Positions 24,817 through 33,304 of a DNA stretch of 64,000 nt are shown piece after piece; the stretch's first letter is position 1, and the number at the start of each line of letters is the position of its first letter. The translations under genes were made by a program, and so were the position numbers. The notes beneath the pieces are model-generated. The model was not told where the DNA came from and ran no database searches. It was given only the letters and a program-made list of their open reading frames with translations. Origin of the DNA: Treponema sp. GTDB taxonomy: Bacteria; Spirochaetota; Spirochaetia; Treponematales; Treponemataceae. The stretch is from positions 124,001 to 188,000 of the forward strand of contig JAEDCT010000001.1 in NCBI GenBank assembly GCA_016294035.1, given 5' to 3'.

Positions 24817-26091
24817 CTAAATCTCCAATGCCTGCTTTAAGTCAGCGAGAATGTCATTCACATTTTCTACACCTACGCTGAAACGAATCATATTTGCACT
24901 GATTCCACATTCTACAAGCTGTTCATCTGTAAGCTGGCGATGTGTTGCAGATGCAGGATGAAGTACACAAGTGCGGCTGTCTGCAACGTGAGTAGCAATC
25001 ATGGCAAGCTTGAGCTTTTTCATGAATTTCTCAGCAGCGTCACGGCCACCCTTAATTCCAAAAGAAACGACACCACAAGTTCCCTTAGGCATCATCTTTT
25101 TTGCAAGCTCATAGTATTTGTTAGACTTAAGTCCAGGATAGTTTACCCATTCCACATTTGGATGAGATTCCAGGAATTCAGCAACTTTCTGTGCGTTTGA
25201 AACATGGCGTTCCATTCTGAGTGGAAGACTTTCAAGACCAAGGTTAAGGAAATATGCATTCATTGGAGCCTGAATTGAACCAAAGTCTCTCATGAGCTGT
25301 GCAGTACATTTTGTAATGAATGCACCGCCAAGACCGAATTTCTTTGCATAAGTGATTCCATGATAGCTGTCATCTGGAGTTGTAAGGCCTGGGAATTTTT
25401 GTGCATGTGCAAGCCAGTCAAATTTTCCACTGTCAACAATACAACCTCCAACAGTTGCATCATGACCATCCATGTATTTTGTTGTTGAATGAGTTACAAT
25501 GTCACAGCCCCACTCAAATGGACGGCAGTTAACGGGAGTTGCAAAAGTATTGTCAACAATAAGGGGAACACCGTTTTTATGAGCAACTTCAGCAAAACGC
25601 TGGATGTCAAAAACCTTCATCGATGGATTAGCAAGAGTTTCTCCGAAAACACATTTTGTATTTGGCTTGAATGCAGATTGAAGCTCCTCGTTAGTGCAGT
25701 CAGGATCAACAAAAGTAAATTCAATTCCCATCTTGCGCATTGTAACATTAAAAAGGTTGAATGTTCCGCCATAGATTGTTGAACAGGCAATAACATGATC
25801 ACCAGCATTGGCAATATTGAAGACAGCATAGAAATTTGCAGCCTGACCAGAAGAAGTAAGCATTGCTGCAGTTCCACCTTCAAGGTCACAGATTTTTGCA
25901 GCAACATAATCATTTGTAGGATTCTGAAGCCTTGTATAAAAATATCCGGAAGCCTCAAGGTCAAAAAGCTTGGCCATATCTTCACTTGTATCGTATTTGA
26001 AAGTTGTACTCTGAACGATAGGAATCATTCTAGATTCACCGTTTTTTGGCTCATATCCTGAATGGATGCATTTTGTTTCAATTTCTGACAT
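24817..26091 (-). CDS. metY: O-acetylhomoserine sulfhydrylase
   Basis: This PLP enzyme makes homocysteine from O-acetylhomoserine and sulfide. The 424-residue length and blocks TRLQNPTND, SSGQAANFYAV and the PLP-lysine site HSTTKYMDGH (Lys205) mark the MetY branch of the Cys/Met metabolism family. An AAGGTGG ribosome binding site lies 7 bases before the ATG and is buried in a leader stem (26098-26173). Confidence 0.94.
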   Translation of the reverse strand: MSEIETKCIHSGYEPKNGESRMIPIVQSTTFKYDTSEDMAKLFDLEASGYFYTRLQNPTNDYVAAKICDLEGGTAAMLTSSGQAANFYAVFNIANAGDHVIACSTIYGGTFNLFNVTMRKMGIEFTFVDPDCTNEELQSAFKPNTKCVFGETLANPSMKVFDIQRFAEVAHKNGVPLIVDNTFATPVNCRPFEWGCDIVTHSTTKYMDGHDATVGGCIVDSGKFDWLAHAQKFPGLTTPDDSYHGITYAKKFGLGGAFITKCTAQLMRDFGSIQAPMNAYFLNLGLESLPLRMERHVSNAQKVAEFLESHPNVEWVNYPGLKSNKYYELAKKMMPKGTCGVVSFGIKGGRDAAEKFMKKLKLAMIATHVADSRTCVLHPASATHRQLTDEQLVECGISANMIRFSVGVENVNDILADLKQALEI

Positions 26092-26094
26092 AAA

Positions 26095-26190
26095 TTAACC
26101 ACCTTGCGTAAATAGTAAAATCCCCATAAGTACAAGGGATTAGAAACATTCTAATTTATTTGGACAAGGTGGTGTAAATGATTTTGTCTA
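26095..26190 (-). promoter_or_regulatory. Structured metY leader hiding the ribosome binding site (riboswitch candidate)
   Basis: On the minus-strand RNA a 9-bp stem joins the 5' arm (26165-26173) to the 3' arm (26098-26106). The 3' arm contains AAGGTGG, the metY ribosome binding site. Above it, AAATA (26157-26161) pairs with TATTT (26110-26114), and two hairpins sit on top: TTAGAA/TTCTAA near 26141-26153 and AATCCC/GGGATT (26119-26141). This is a three-way junction with a sequestered ribosome binding site, the architecture of SAM-III-type switches, but I could not match a known consensus. A TATAAT at 26197-26202 could be the -10 box. Confidence 0.5.
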
Positions 26191-26218
26191 TATTCAATTA
26201 TAAGAAAAAATTATAACC

Positions 26219-26527
26219 TCAGCCTACAAGAAAAAACTCAGAGACCAGAACGGCAACACAGCAAATAACAGCAACAGTCAGAAGCTTGAGTCCCTTCCAG
26301 GCAGCAAAAAGTCCCAGAACAAATGCAAGAATTCCTGAATATACGGATTTTGTATTTGAAATAATTGCAGGAAAAGTCATTACAGACAAAGTAACATAGG
26401 GAACATAATACAAAAAAGACTTCAGAAATCTGTTTGTAATCTGCTTTTTTATGAGTGTCAAAGGCAGTACTCTTATAAGGTAGATAACAAGAGCAAGAGT
26501 AAAAATATATATATATGTTCTATTCAT
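26219..26527 (-). CDS. azlD: AzlD-type branched-chain amino acid transport subunit
   Basis: The ATG at 26527 (MNRTYIYIFT) is preferred to the TTG at 26545. The product has about 102 residues with four hydrophobic helices and the AzlD pattern RVLPLTLIKK...FLYYVPY. It pairs with AzlC, whose stop lies 11 bases upstream. AzlCD exports branched-chain amino acids in studied bacteria. Confidence 0.85.
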   Translation of the reverse strand: MNRTYIYIFTLALVIYLIRVLPLTLIKKQITNRFLKSFLYYVPYVTLSVMTFPAIISNTKSVYSGILAFVLGLFAAWKGLKLLTVAVICCVAVLVSEFFLVG

Positions 26528-26538
26528 TTTCCAGAACC

Positions 26539-27273
26539 TCAACACTTTTTTGATTTTGCATCATCCTTTACCGGTGCAAAAATTGCAGCAGCACTTGAAA
26601 TGATTACCGTAAGCAGAATTGTTCTTGTTGTCTCGTTAATGAAGCTTAGGAATTCAAGAACGGAAAAAAGATAGCTAAGCAAAAAACTGACAACAATCAG
26701 AATTGAGACTACCCTGTTTTTCTTTCCCTCTGGAATAATTACAGCAATGAACATTCCATAAAGAGCGACACTAAGGGCACTAACAACTCTATCAGGCAAA
26801 ATATTTCCTGCCAGAGTTCCAAGAAAGGTTCCAATTGTCCACCCGGGAGAAGCCACACAGATCATTCCATAAGTATATCTTGGATTCAGAAATTTAGGAC
26901 GAGCAATGGATAATGCGAAAAGCTCATCAGTTACATAGAATCCCAGAACAAGCCTGTGAAAAAAATTCAGTTTTGGAGACAGATTCTGCGTAAGTGCAAC
27001 ACTCATCAAAAAGTATCTGGCATTCACAATAAGTGTGACAAGTACAAGTTCAACAATAGTTGCACATGAAGCTATTGCATCAAAACCCGCATACTCTCCT
27101 GCACTTGCACTGCACAAGAAACTTGTAAGTCCACTCTGAAAAGGAGTAAGACCAGCTTTCTTTGCAGCAATTCCAAGAGAAAAGGAAACTGCAAAATACC
27201 CCAGGGCAACAGGAATTCCATCCTTGAGTCCCAGCTTGAATTCACTGAAATTTGATTCATTATTTTCGGTCAT
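26539..27273 (-). CDS. azlC: AzlC-family branched-chain amino acid permease
   Basis: The 244-residue polytopic protein has the AzlC signature GLKDGIPVALGYFAVSFSLG and later SPGWTIGTFLGTLAG. It lies 3 bases after the small periplasmic protein gene and just before azlD. It likely forms the large subunit of an amino acid exporter. Confidence 0.9.
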   Translation of the reverse strand: MTENNESNFSEFKLGLKDGIPVALGYFAVSFSLGIAAKKAGLTPFQSGLTSFLCSASAGEYAGFDAIASCATIVELVLVTLIVNARYFLMSVALTQNLSPKLNFFHRLVLGFYVTDELFALSIARPKFLNPRYTYGMICVASPGWTIGTFLGTLAGNILPDRVVSALSVALYGMFIAVIIPEGKKNRVVSILIVVSFLLSYLFSVLEFLSFINETTRTILLTVIISSAAAIFAPVKDDAKSKKC

Positions 27274-27276
27274 ATT

Positions 27277-27849
27277 TTATTCCTTGGTAACTGAACAGAT
27301 AAAAAGACCTTTTTTTGTCAGACGAAGGCTTTTTCCCGTTTCTGAAACTTCTACAACAATTCCATCTATACCTTCTTTCAGGGACTTTAGAAAATCAGAT
27401 TTTTTCACTGAAGAACTTGTTTCTACATTAAATTTTTCAAGTGAAACCTTCAGGGTTTTTCCTGCATCAAAGTATTCAAAGGAAACAGGAACACCAGTAA
27501 AGGACCTGATATTATCCTCAACACTTCTTGAAAAAGGCTCAATGCTTCTAAGAATGTAAGAGCATTCAACAAAATATGAACAATTGAATTCAATTTCCTG
27601 GGATTTATTCTCAACAAAACTTGCATCAAGATGATTCATCAGACGAATATCACCGATTGCAAGACTTCCAAGTTTTTCCAGTTCCAGAAAATTAATCAGA
27701 GAAGAAGCATATTCATTATCAAACAAGGCATATCCAGACCATTTGCCCACAGGTATTTTGGCATTCTTTATTTCCTTATACTTAACCTGTGAAAAAAGTG
27801 CAGCACAAGAAAACAACAAGACAAAAAGAAAAGCAGATAATTTTTTCAT
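27277..27849 (-). CDS. Secreted protein of unknown function
   Basis: The 190-residue product has a signal peptide (MKKLSAFLFVLLFSCAALFSQ, likely cut after the Ser-Gln region). The mature part is beta-rich (VGKWSGYALFDNEY, FNCSYFVECSYIL) and ends with LRLTKKGLFICSVTKE. No family is recognised. It may be co-transcribed with azlCD. Confidence 0.7.
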   Translation of the reverse strand: MKKLSAFLFVLLFSCAALFSQVKYKEIKNAKIPVGKWSGYALFDNEYASSLINFLELEKLGSLAIGDIRLMNHLDASFVENKSQEIEFNCSYFVECSYILRSIEPFSRSVEDNIRSFTGVPVSFEYFDAGKTLKVSLEKFNVETSSSVKKSDFLKSLKEGIDGIVVEVSETGKSLRLTKKGLFICSVTKE

Positions 27850-27860
27850 TGTGACCCCTA

Positions 27861-27886
27861 AAAAAAACTAATCCTTTTGAGGATTA
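27861..27886 (-). terminator. Terminator after the O-acetylation pair
   Basis: TAATCC (27869-27874) pairs with GGATTA (27881-27886). On the minus strand it is followed by eight T. It ends the algI/algJ-like transcript. Confidence 0.6.
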
Positions 27887-28006
27887 TCCAGAAGTCTAAA
27901 TATTACAACTTATGAAAACTATTTTCAAATCTAAAATTCCCCCTGCGAAGGCTCATAGCATAATGACTAATTAACAAGAAAAAAGGTGGGGGTGTTTATT
28001 GCTATT

Positions 28007-29107
28007 CTATTTTCCAACAATTGAAGCTGAATATCTTTCCACTGATTCAAAAATTATAATATCAGGTTTATTTTGCAAAATATATTCTTTATCTTCTTCT
28101 CTAAATTGCCCCCAGTTATATTCTGCTTCTGAGAAAAGCGGCGACAAATATTGAATCAATGAAACTATAAATGAATCATGAAAAACAACAGCTTTCGGAA
28201 GACTCTGATTTTTACCAAAAGTTTTCATAACAATTCCATCTTCATTTTTTATAGAATCATAATAATCACTGTTGTCCCCATTTTTTGGAGAAAGAGAAAT
28301 TTCTGTACATCTTGCCTTATTAATTCCAAGCATGGGTAAAATGTCTCCTGCAGTTTCGCTATAGCTCACACTAATTTCATAATCAATCTTCGGAAATTCT
28401 ATATTTGGGAATTGATTTTGAATTTCCACAAGTATTTCTTTAAATGAAGTATATGCACCCAAAGGATTCCAGTGAGTATCAGTTTCATAATACAAGGGAA
28501 GATCAATTTCAGTCTTTTTGGAAATCATGTAATCCCTAGAAAAAACATACGGAACATTTAAATCTGAAAATATTTGAGAAATCTGATCAGCTCTTGTAAT
28601 GCCTTCCGGACGTAAGAATGGATAGTATTCAGAATATACACTATGTTTATTTGGACATACAACGAAAAGATATTTAATTTTGTTTTCATCACACCACTTA
28701 ACGGTTTCGCTAATATTAGTTTTCAGATTTTCAAAATCTTCATCATTCAATAGATTCTTTTTTTGAAAATCAACAAAATTTGCACCATCTGATGGTTTTA
28801 TATAGAAAAACCATCCATTTTTTCCCTCAACAGCGTTATTGTTTATGTTTTTCCTTTTAAAAATATCATTTTCAATATAGTTCGAAGAATTAATCAGAAA
28901 GTTTCTTCCACCAAAATGATCCTGAAGATAACTGGACAAATCTGAAAAAAAATTATTATTTATTTTTCCTTCAACAAGAATTAAAGGCTTTGCAGCAAGA
29001 TTTCTATTTTCAACTTGAGAAACAGTTTCATTCGGACGAAATCTGATAATTGGAATAAGTAAGCAGCAAAGAACTATAACAATAAAAGTAATATCTATTT
29101 TTTTCAT
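28007..29107 (-). CDS. AlgJ/AlgX-like (DHHW) O-acetyltransferase partner
   Basis: The 366-residue protein has one N-terminal membrane anchor (FIVIVLCCLLIPII) and an SGNH-like extracytoplasmic domain. NGWFFYI, VVCPNKHSVYS, YYETDTHWNPLGAY (the Asp-x-His catalytic pair) and VVFHDSFI (a Ser-containing block) are seen in order. With the adjacent MBOAT protein it should move acetyl groups onto an exported glycan. The start is 2 bases from the MBOAT stop. Confidence 0.85.
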   Translation of the reverse strand: MKKIDITFIVIVLCCLLIPIIRFRPNETVSQVENRNLAAKPLILVEGKINNNFFSDLSSYLQDHFGGRNFLINSSNYIENDIFKRKNINNNAVEGKNGWFFYIKPSDGANFVDFQKKNLLNDEDFENLKTNISETVKWCDENKIKYLFVVCPNKHSVYSEYYPFLRPEGITRADQISQIFSDLNVPYVFSRDYMISKKTEIDLPLYYETDTHWNPLGAYTSFKEILVEIQNQFPNIEFPKIDYEISVSYSETAGDILPMLGINKARCTEISLSPKNGDNSDYYDSIKNEDGIVMKTFGKNQSLPKAVVFHDSFIVSLIQYLSPLFSEAEYNWGQFREEDKEYILQNKPDIIIFESVERYSASIVGK

Positions 29108-29109
29108 AA

Positions 29110-30540
29110 TTAAAACCTAAAATAAATAAACGGATTATAAGTATTGCTTGCAAGGAATGAAAAACAAATCCATAAAAGGATAACCAGGCAAATACATTTT
29201 ATAACTTTCACAGCAACAAATTTTTCTTTTAGAAAAGAGATTTTTTTCCACCAGGGAAATGAGAAGATCAATCCAAAAAATGTCAAAATATAAAATTTAG
29301 TATCAACATAAAAGAACATTAATGGCAGCACCTTGTCTTTATGAACTGATGACAGAAATTTATGATAATTTATGCCAAGCATTTTTAACCATATTTTTAC
29401 TGTTTCTTTTGTCTCATTTCTGAATAAAACCCAAAGAAAAATGATTACAAAAATAGTGAAAACCCTGTAACCTATTCTCAGAATAACATTTTTTCTTTCA
29501 TTTATTTTTGTCTGACGTTCTAAAACCATTGAAGTTCCGTGAGCCAGTCCCCAAAATATAAAATTGAATGATGCTCCATGCCATAAACCAGTCAACAAGA
29601 AAACAAAAAACCTGTTCAAAACTGTTCGTGCTTTTCCTTTTCGGTTTCCTCCCAGTGGTATATAAACGTAATCCCTGAAAAAATTTGTCAGAGAAATATG
29701 CCATCTTTTCCAGAAATCAGTTATTGATGAAGCTGAATAAGGATAATTGAAATTTTCCAGCAAATCAAATCCAAAAAGTTTTGCAATTCCAATCGCCATA
29801 TCAGAATAACCAGAAAAATCATAATAAATTTGAAGAGCATAGGAAATTGCAGCTATCCAGGCAGCTAAAGTTCCATAGCTTGTAAAACTTGAATCATAAA
29901 TTGTGTCACAAACTAACGCAAAATTGTTTGCGAGAATCACTTTCTTTGAAAGACCAATAATAAATCTTTCCAAGCCTTTTGAAAAATCCGAAATTGTTTC
30001 CTTCCTACTTTCAATTTGATTATTTATATCATGGTATCGAACAATAGGGCCTGCAATCAATTGTGGGAAAAATGTTATGTACAAACCAAGATTTAAAACA
30101 TTTTTTTGAACCAAACCAGGATTTCTATAAACATCAACTAAATATGAAATTTCCTGAAATGTATAAAATGAAATACCAATTGGCAAAATTAAATTCAAAA
30201 CTGTTAGGGGTCTTAAATGCAAGGAATTTATGAAAACATTTATAATTTCACATGTAAATCCAAGGTATTTAAAAATAAACAGAACAATGAGATTTACGAT
30301 TATTGAAAAAATCAAAATTTTTTTTCTTGATTTTCTTTCTGATATAAAGATTCCCATACTAAAATTGAAAATTATGGAAATAATCATCAAAAGAACAAAT
30401 TTCGGCTCACCCCAGGCATAAAACAACAAGCTTGAAACAAGCAAAACACAATTCCTATATTTTATGGAAGGAATTACATAATAGACAATTAGAACGACTG
30501 GTAAAAAAAATCCCAGAAAAACGATTGAACTGAAAAGCAT
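29110..30540 (-). CDS. MBOAT-family acyltransferase, AlgI/DltB-like
   Basis: The 476-residue polytopic protein has the AlgI pattern: WGEPKFVLLM, GISFYTFQEISYLVDVY, FFPQLIAGPIVRY, YYDFSGYSDMAIG, FWKRWHISLTNFFRDYVYIPLGG and the catalytic His in LTGLWHGASFNF. It moves acyl groups across the membrane for O-acetylation of a surface polymer. The gene pair lacks a recognisable polymer synthase here, so the substrate glycan is unknown. Confidence 0.93.
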   Translation of the reverse strand: MLFSSIVFLGFFLPVVLIVYYVIPSIKYRNCVLLVSSLLFYAWGEPKFVLLMIISIIFNFSMGIFISERKSRKKILIFSIIVNLIVLFIFKYLGFTCEIINVFINSLHLRPLTVLNLILPIGISFYTFQEISYLVDVYRNPGLVQKNVLNLGLYITFFPQLIAGPIVRYHDINNQIESRKETISDFSKGLERFIIGLSKKVILANNFALVCDTIYDSSFTSYGTLAAWIAAISYALQIYYDFSGYSDMAIGIAKLFGFDLLENFNYPYSASSITDFWKRWHISLTNFFRDYVYIPLGGNRKGKARTVLNRFFVFLLTGLWHGASFNFIFWGLAHGTSMVLERQTKINERKNVILRIGYRVFTIFVIIFLWVLFRNETKETVKIWLKMLGINYHKFLSSVHKDKVLPLMFFYVDTKFYILTFFGLIFSFPWWKKISFLKEKFVAVKVIKCICLVILLWICFSFLASNTYNPFIYFRF

Positions 30541-30711
30541 AACACCCCTTTTTCAGATTTAGAGAATAAGTCAAAAGCAGTCTTTTAATTAGCTCATTCC
30601 CGTTTTGAGCAGTTGCAAACAATTTAGAATATAATAAAATCATAAAAAATGATATCAACAAAACTAGAATTTAACTTTCCTACGTTTCCTCTTCGCACAC
30701 TTTTTTTTTAG

Positions 30712-31233
30712 CTAGAATTGTTTCGCAAGCTTCTCAGCAAAAATTCTGTTTGCCTTTAACATTACATAGCGCTCTGCCTTAGTCTTCACACTGATTATTC
30801 CATTAAAGATCACAACTTCAGACTTCGGATCAAAAATTTTTACATCATATTTAATATCCAATTCAAACATTCCATTATTTTTCATAAGACCAGCAGACGG
30901 AATCATAATTTCGCATACCCAATCAATATTATTGTCAGACAAAAATTCCTGATATTCAGAAATACTGGAACTTTCTTTGTTTTTAAAACAGCCAGCAGTC
31001 TTATATGATTTTATGTCCTTTTTTAAGAATTGACTTTGAACTTCTGTTTCAATTTGTTCCCTGAGTTCAGGTCGGTCTGTTGTATAATTCGAGAAATTTG
31101 CATAGACAGCAATAACTTTCTGCTTTAACTCGTGAATTTCAAATTTGTTTTTCTGAATAATTTTTGTCGATGAACAGCTACAGCATACAAATGCTATCAT
31201 TGCAGCTGCTAAACCAAATACAAATCGCCTCAT
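30712..31233 (-). CDS. Lipoprotein, unknown function (cassette-like gene)
   Basis: The ATG at 31233 (MRRFVFGLAA) has an AAGGAAAA site upstream and leads directly into a signal peptide with lipobox CCSCSS. The mature domain (about 155 residues) has YANFSNYTTDRPELREQIETEVQSQ and ends RYVMLKANRIFAEKLAKQF. No family is recognised. The gene begins directly after the leader of attC-like site 1, which suggests a gene-cassette origin. Confidence 0.65.
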   Translation of the reverse strand: MRRFVFGLAAAMIAFVCCSCSSTKIIQKNKFEIHELKQKVIAVYANFSNYTTDRPELREQIETEVQSQFLKKDIKSYKTAGCFKNKESSSISEYQEFLSDNNIDWVCEIMIPSAGLMKNNGMFELDIKYDVKIFDPKSEVVIFNGIISVKTKAERYVMLKANRIFAEKLAKQF

Positions 31234-31271
31234 GATATTTTCCTTAACATAATATAAATTCATTTTTTCAT

Positions 31272-31360
31272 CCGTGCACCAGTGACGTGTGAGCATAAAA
31301 ATATTTTAAGTCGCAAACCGGCTTGACCTCGACATCCGCTTTGAAACTGCATGTTATGTG
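31272..31360 (-). other. attC-like site 1 (after mazF)
   Basis: Read on the minus strand, the R''-like box CACATAAC (31353-31360) follows 1 base after the mazF stop. An L''-like arm (CAGTTTCAAAG, 31339-31349), a loop, an L'-like TTAAAATA and a degenerate R' (about 31293-31302) come next. The palindrome TGCACCA/TG(a/g)-type leader follows (31275-31289). The size, arm layout and place directly at a stop codon fit integron attC sites. Confidence 0.5.
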
Positions 31361-31361
31361 A

Positions 31362-31700
31362 TTATTCAATTAACAGTTTTATATTATCAACAACAGAGTC
31401 AAATTCCTCTTCTGCCGCTTTTTCTATAAAATCGCAGTTTCTTTGTCTATAATCAAGATTTTTTACCTGGTCACTCAAAATGCAACCGTTGATAGAATGA
31501 TTTTCTAAAACAATTTCAAAAGGATATCCCTTGATATGGCTTGTTATAGGGCAGAATAGAGCAAGTCCAATTTTCTGATTGTATTTTTTCTGAGATATAC
31601 AAATTGCAGGGCGTCGACCCTTTTGTTCATGTCCAGCATGTGGGTCAAAGTCAAGCCAAACCAAATCTCCTTTTTCAGGAATATAATTTGAACTTACCAT
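31362..31700 (-). CDS. mazF: MazF endoribonuclease toxin
   Basis: The 112-residue product has YIPEKGDLVWLDFDP, HEQKGRRPAICIS, FCPITSHIKGYPFE and a GCILSDQVKNLDYRQR block, all diagnostic for MazF. It cuts mRNA at short sites when MazE is lost. It overlaps mazE by 7 bases. Its stop codon touches attC-like site 1. Confidence 0.95.
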   Translation of the reverse strand: MVSSNYIPEKGDLVWLDFDPHAGHEQKGRRPAICISQKKYNQKIGLALFCPITSHIKGYPFEIVLENHSINGCILSDQVKNLDYRQRNCDFIEKAAEEEFDSVVDNIKLLIE

Positions 31701-31927
31701 TCTTCATTACCTACTGAACTACCAGTTGAAATTTCTGAATGAAGGTTTTCTGAAGTGACCATAGCCAGCATGTCATCAAGAGTCTTTTTCTGCGGAAGGA
31801 TTACCATTTTTCCTTTTTCAGCGATTACTTCAATTTTGCTTCCGTTTTTTACATTGTTATCTTTTGCCCAAAGAGAAGGAATCCTAAAACCGAGGCTGTT
31901 GCCCCATTTCTGAACTACAGCTTGCAT
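31694..31927 (-). CDS. mazE: MazE antitoxin
   Basis: This 77-residue SpoVT/AbrB-type DNA-binding protein (VQKWGNSLGFRIP, IEVIAEKGKMVILP) has an acidic tail that would neutralise MazF. It should repress its own promoter, and a palindrome lies between the -35 and -10 boxes upstream. Confidence 0.93.
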   Translation of the reverse strand: MQAVVQKWGNSLGFRIPSLWAKDNNVKNGSKIEVIAEKGKMVILPQKKTLDDMLAMVTSENLHSEISTGSSVGNEEW

Positions 31928-31947
31928 GATACACCTCCATCGTTTAC

Positions 31948-31977
31948 AGTATATACATTGTATATCTTTACTGTCAA
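31948..31977 (-). promoter_or_regulatory. mazEF promoter and operator
   Basis: On the minus strand TTGACA (31972-31977) and TATACT (31948-31953) are 18 bases apart. The near-palindrome ATATACATTGTATAT (31951-31965) lies in the spacer and overlaps the -10, a likely MazE/MazEF operator. A cassette with its own promoter is typical for integron-borne toxin-antitoxin modules. Confidence 0.6.
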
Positions 31978-32109
31978 GTAAACTTTAATTTTTTTTGCTC
32001 AAGTCATTGTAAAGGTCAAAAAGATAGCTTTTTCATCGGTGCTGTTATGCCGGCCTTTATTCTGGGGCAAAAGGGAGTACAGGCTTTTGAGAAAATTTAT
32101 TTGAGGATT

Positions 32110-32211
32110 TTTCTTGTAACACAAGCGCCCCAAGTAACGGACGTCCGTATAACATAATCTTAAACAGTTTACGGCTTGTCCGCAAATCTGCTTTGAAGTG
32201 TATGCTATGTG
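32110..32211 (-). other. attC-like site 2 (after the FRG gene)
   Basis: On the minus strand, CACATAGC (32204-32211) is the R'' box, CACTTCAAAG (32191-32200) the L'' arm, GTTTAAG (32159-32165) the L' arm and GTTATAC (32147-32153) the R' box, about 65 bases in all. R'' and R' are inverted copies of the boxes seen in sites 1 and 3. It lies between the FRG-protein stop (32243) and the mazEF promoter. The remaining leader contains an ACGGACGTCCGT palindrome. Confidence 0.5.
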
Positions 32212-32242
32212 CAGTTTTATGCATAAGCGTACATTTTTTTTA

Positions 32243-33292
32243 TTAAATTCCTTTGCAGATTTCTTTTAATTTATGTTCCAGGTCTGGAAAGAGATGGCTT
32301 TCGTCAATTGAGCATTTTTTTAATTCGGATCTTAATTTATCTTTATTCTCTTTTGGTATTACAAACCTTTGTTCCAGATATCTGATTTTTGAGCTTCTAT
32401 TTTTTTCTTCATTTAAGTCAAATAGAAAAAATGCCCCGCTTTGTACTCTGATTCTTTCGTTATCCATTTTTGAAATGACGCAAATTGTTTTACTTTTTTC
32501 ATTTTTACTATCAGCATTTTCCATGTATGAAACAAATTGCCTAACGTTATCGCTGTAGTAATATGAAATTTCTTTTTTGGGAACTTTAAATACCAGGACT
32601 TCTCCATCTACGTTGCTATTATTGGTTGCAAAGAATAATGCCACTAGTGGAGAAGATGTTATGTCCAATAGTCTTGTTGGTAGACCATAATGCTGCATTT
32701 TTACAAGTTTTTCAAAAGTTGATTGAGAATCGTGAAAATCTTCTGGGCATCTTAATATTGCCTGCTGAAATAATTCTTTTTCATTTAAAATCAACTTACT
32801 ATCTCTATAAAGACTTGGTTGAAGTTTATAATCAACAGAAGAATGACCTCTGTAAAAATATAGATATTCATCTTTGGGTTTCAATAAAATAGAACTTGCT
32901 TCAAGTCTCGAGATATAAATTCCTAGAGAAAGAATAGAGAATTGAGATATAGTGGTGATCAATAAATTTGTTCCATCCAGTTTTACCTCAAAGAATTCTA
33001 TTCCACATTCATGCAGTATTTTAAAACTCTTTTTATAATTAATTTTTTTATTCACAAAAGCATAACATTCAAAAATACAGCCAGAACTGTTAAGGACAAA
33101 AAAATCAAACACTTCAAGATCATTAAAATCCAAAATTTGATTTTTACTAACTTTTTTCTTTAGCTCATCAATTCCAAAACAAATACGGCTTGGAATGAAT
33201 CCTTTCTTTGCAAGTATTGTCTTCAATTTTTCAGCCATATTTATTTTTGTTCTTTTTGATAAAGGAATTTTTTCTCTATGATTTAAAGCCAT
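32243..33292 (-). CDS. FRG-domain protein
   Basis: The 349-residue protein has the FRG domain: FYRGHSSVDYKLQPSLYR (146-163) and KMQHYGLPTRLLDITSSPLVALFFAT (198-222), which include the Phe-Arg-Gly-like core and the TRLLD motif. FRG domains are often found in toxins and in phage-defence or ADP-ribosyl-linked systems, but the biochemical role is unclear. The first 130 residues are unfamiliar. It ends just before attC-like site 2 and starts 12 bases after the BspA-like gene stop region. Confidence 0.85.
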   Translation of the reverse strand: MALNHREKIPLSKRTKINMAEKLKTILAKKGFIPSRICFGIDELKKKVSKNQILDFNDLEVFDFFVLNSSGCIFECYAFVNKKINYKKSFKILHECGIEFFEVKLDGTNLLITTISQFSILSLGIYISRLEASSILLKPKDEYLYFYRGHSSVDYKLQPSLYRDSKLILNEKELFQQAILRCPEDFHDSQSTFEKLVKMQHYGLPTRLLDITSSPLVALFFATNNSNVDGEVLVFKVPKKEISYYYSDNVRQFVSYMENADSKNEKSKTICVISKMDNERIRVQSGAFFLFDLNEEKNRSSKIRYLEQRFVIPKENKDKLRSELKKCSIDESHLFPDLEHKLKEICKGI

Positions 33293-33304
33293 GTTTTTTT
33301 CCCT

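Noticed and set aside
26091..26202. A known SAM-I, SAM-II or T-box leader for metY
   Set aside because: The leader is too short for SAM-I or a T-box and lacks their conserved blocks; no SAM-II core was recognised, so it is listed only as a candidate structure.
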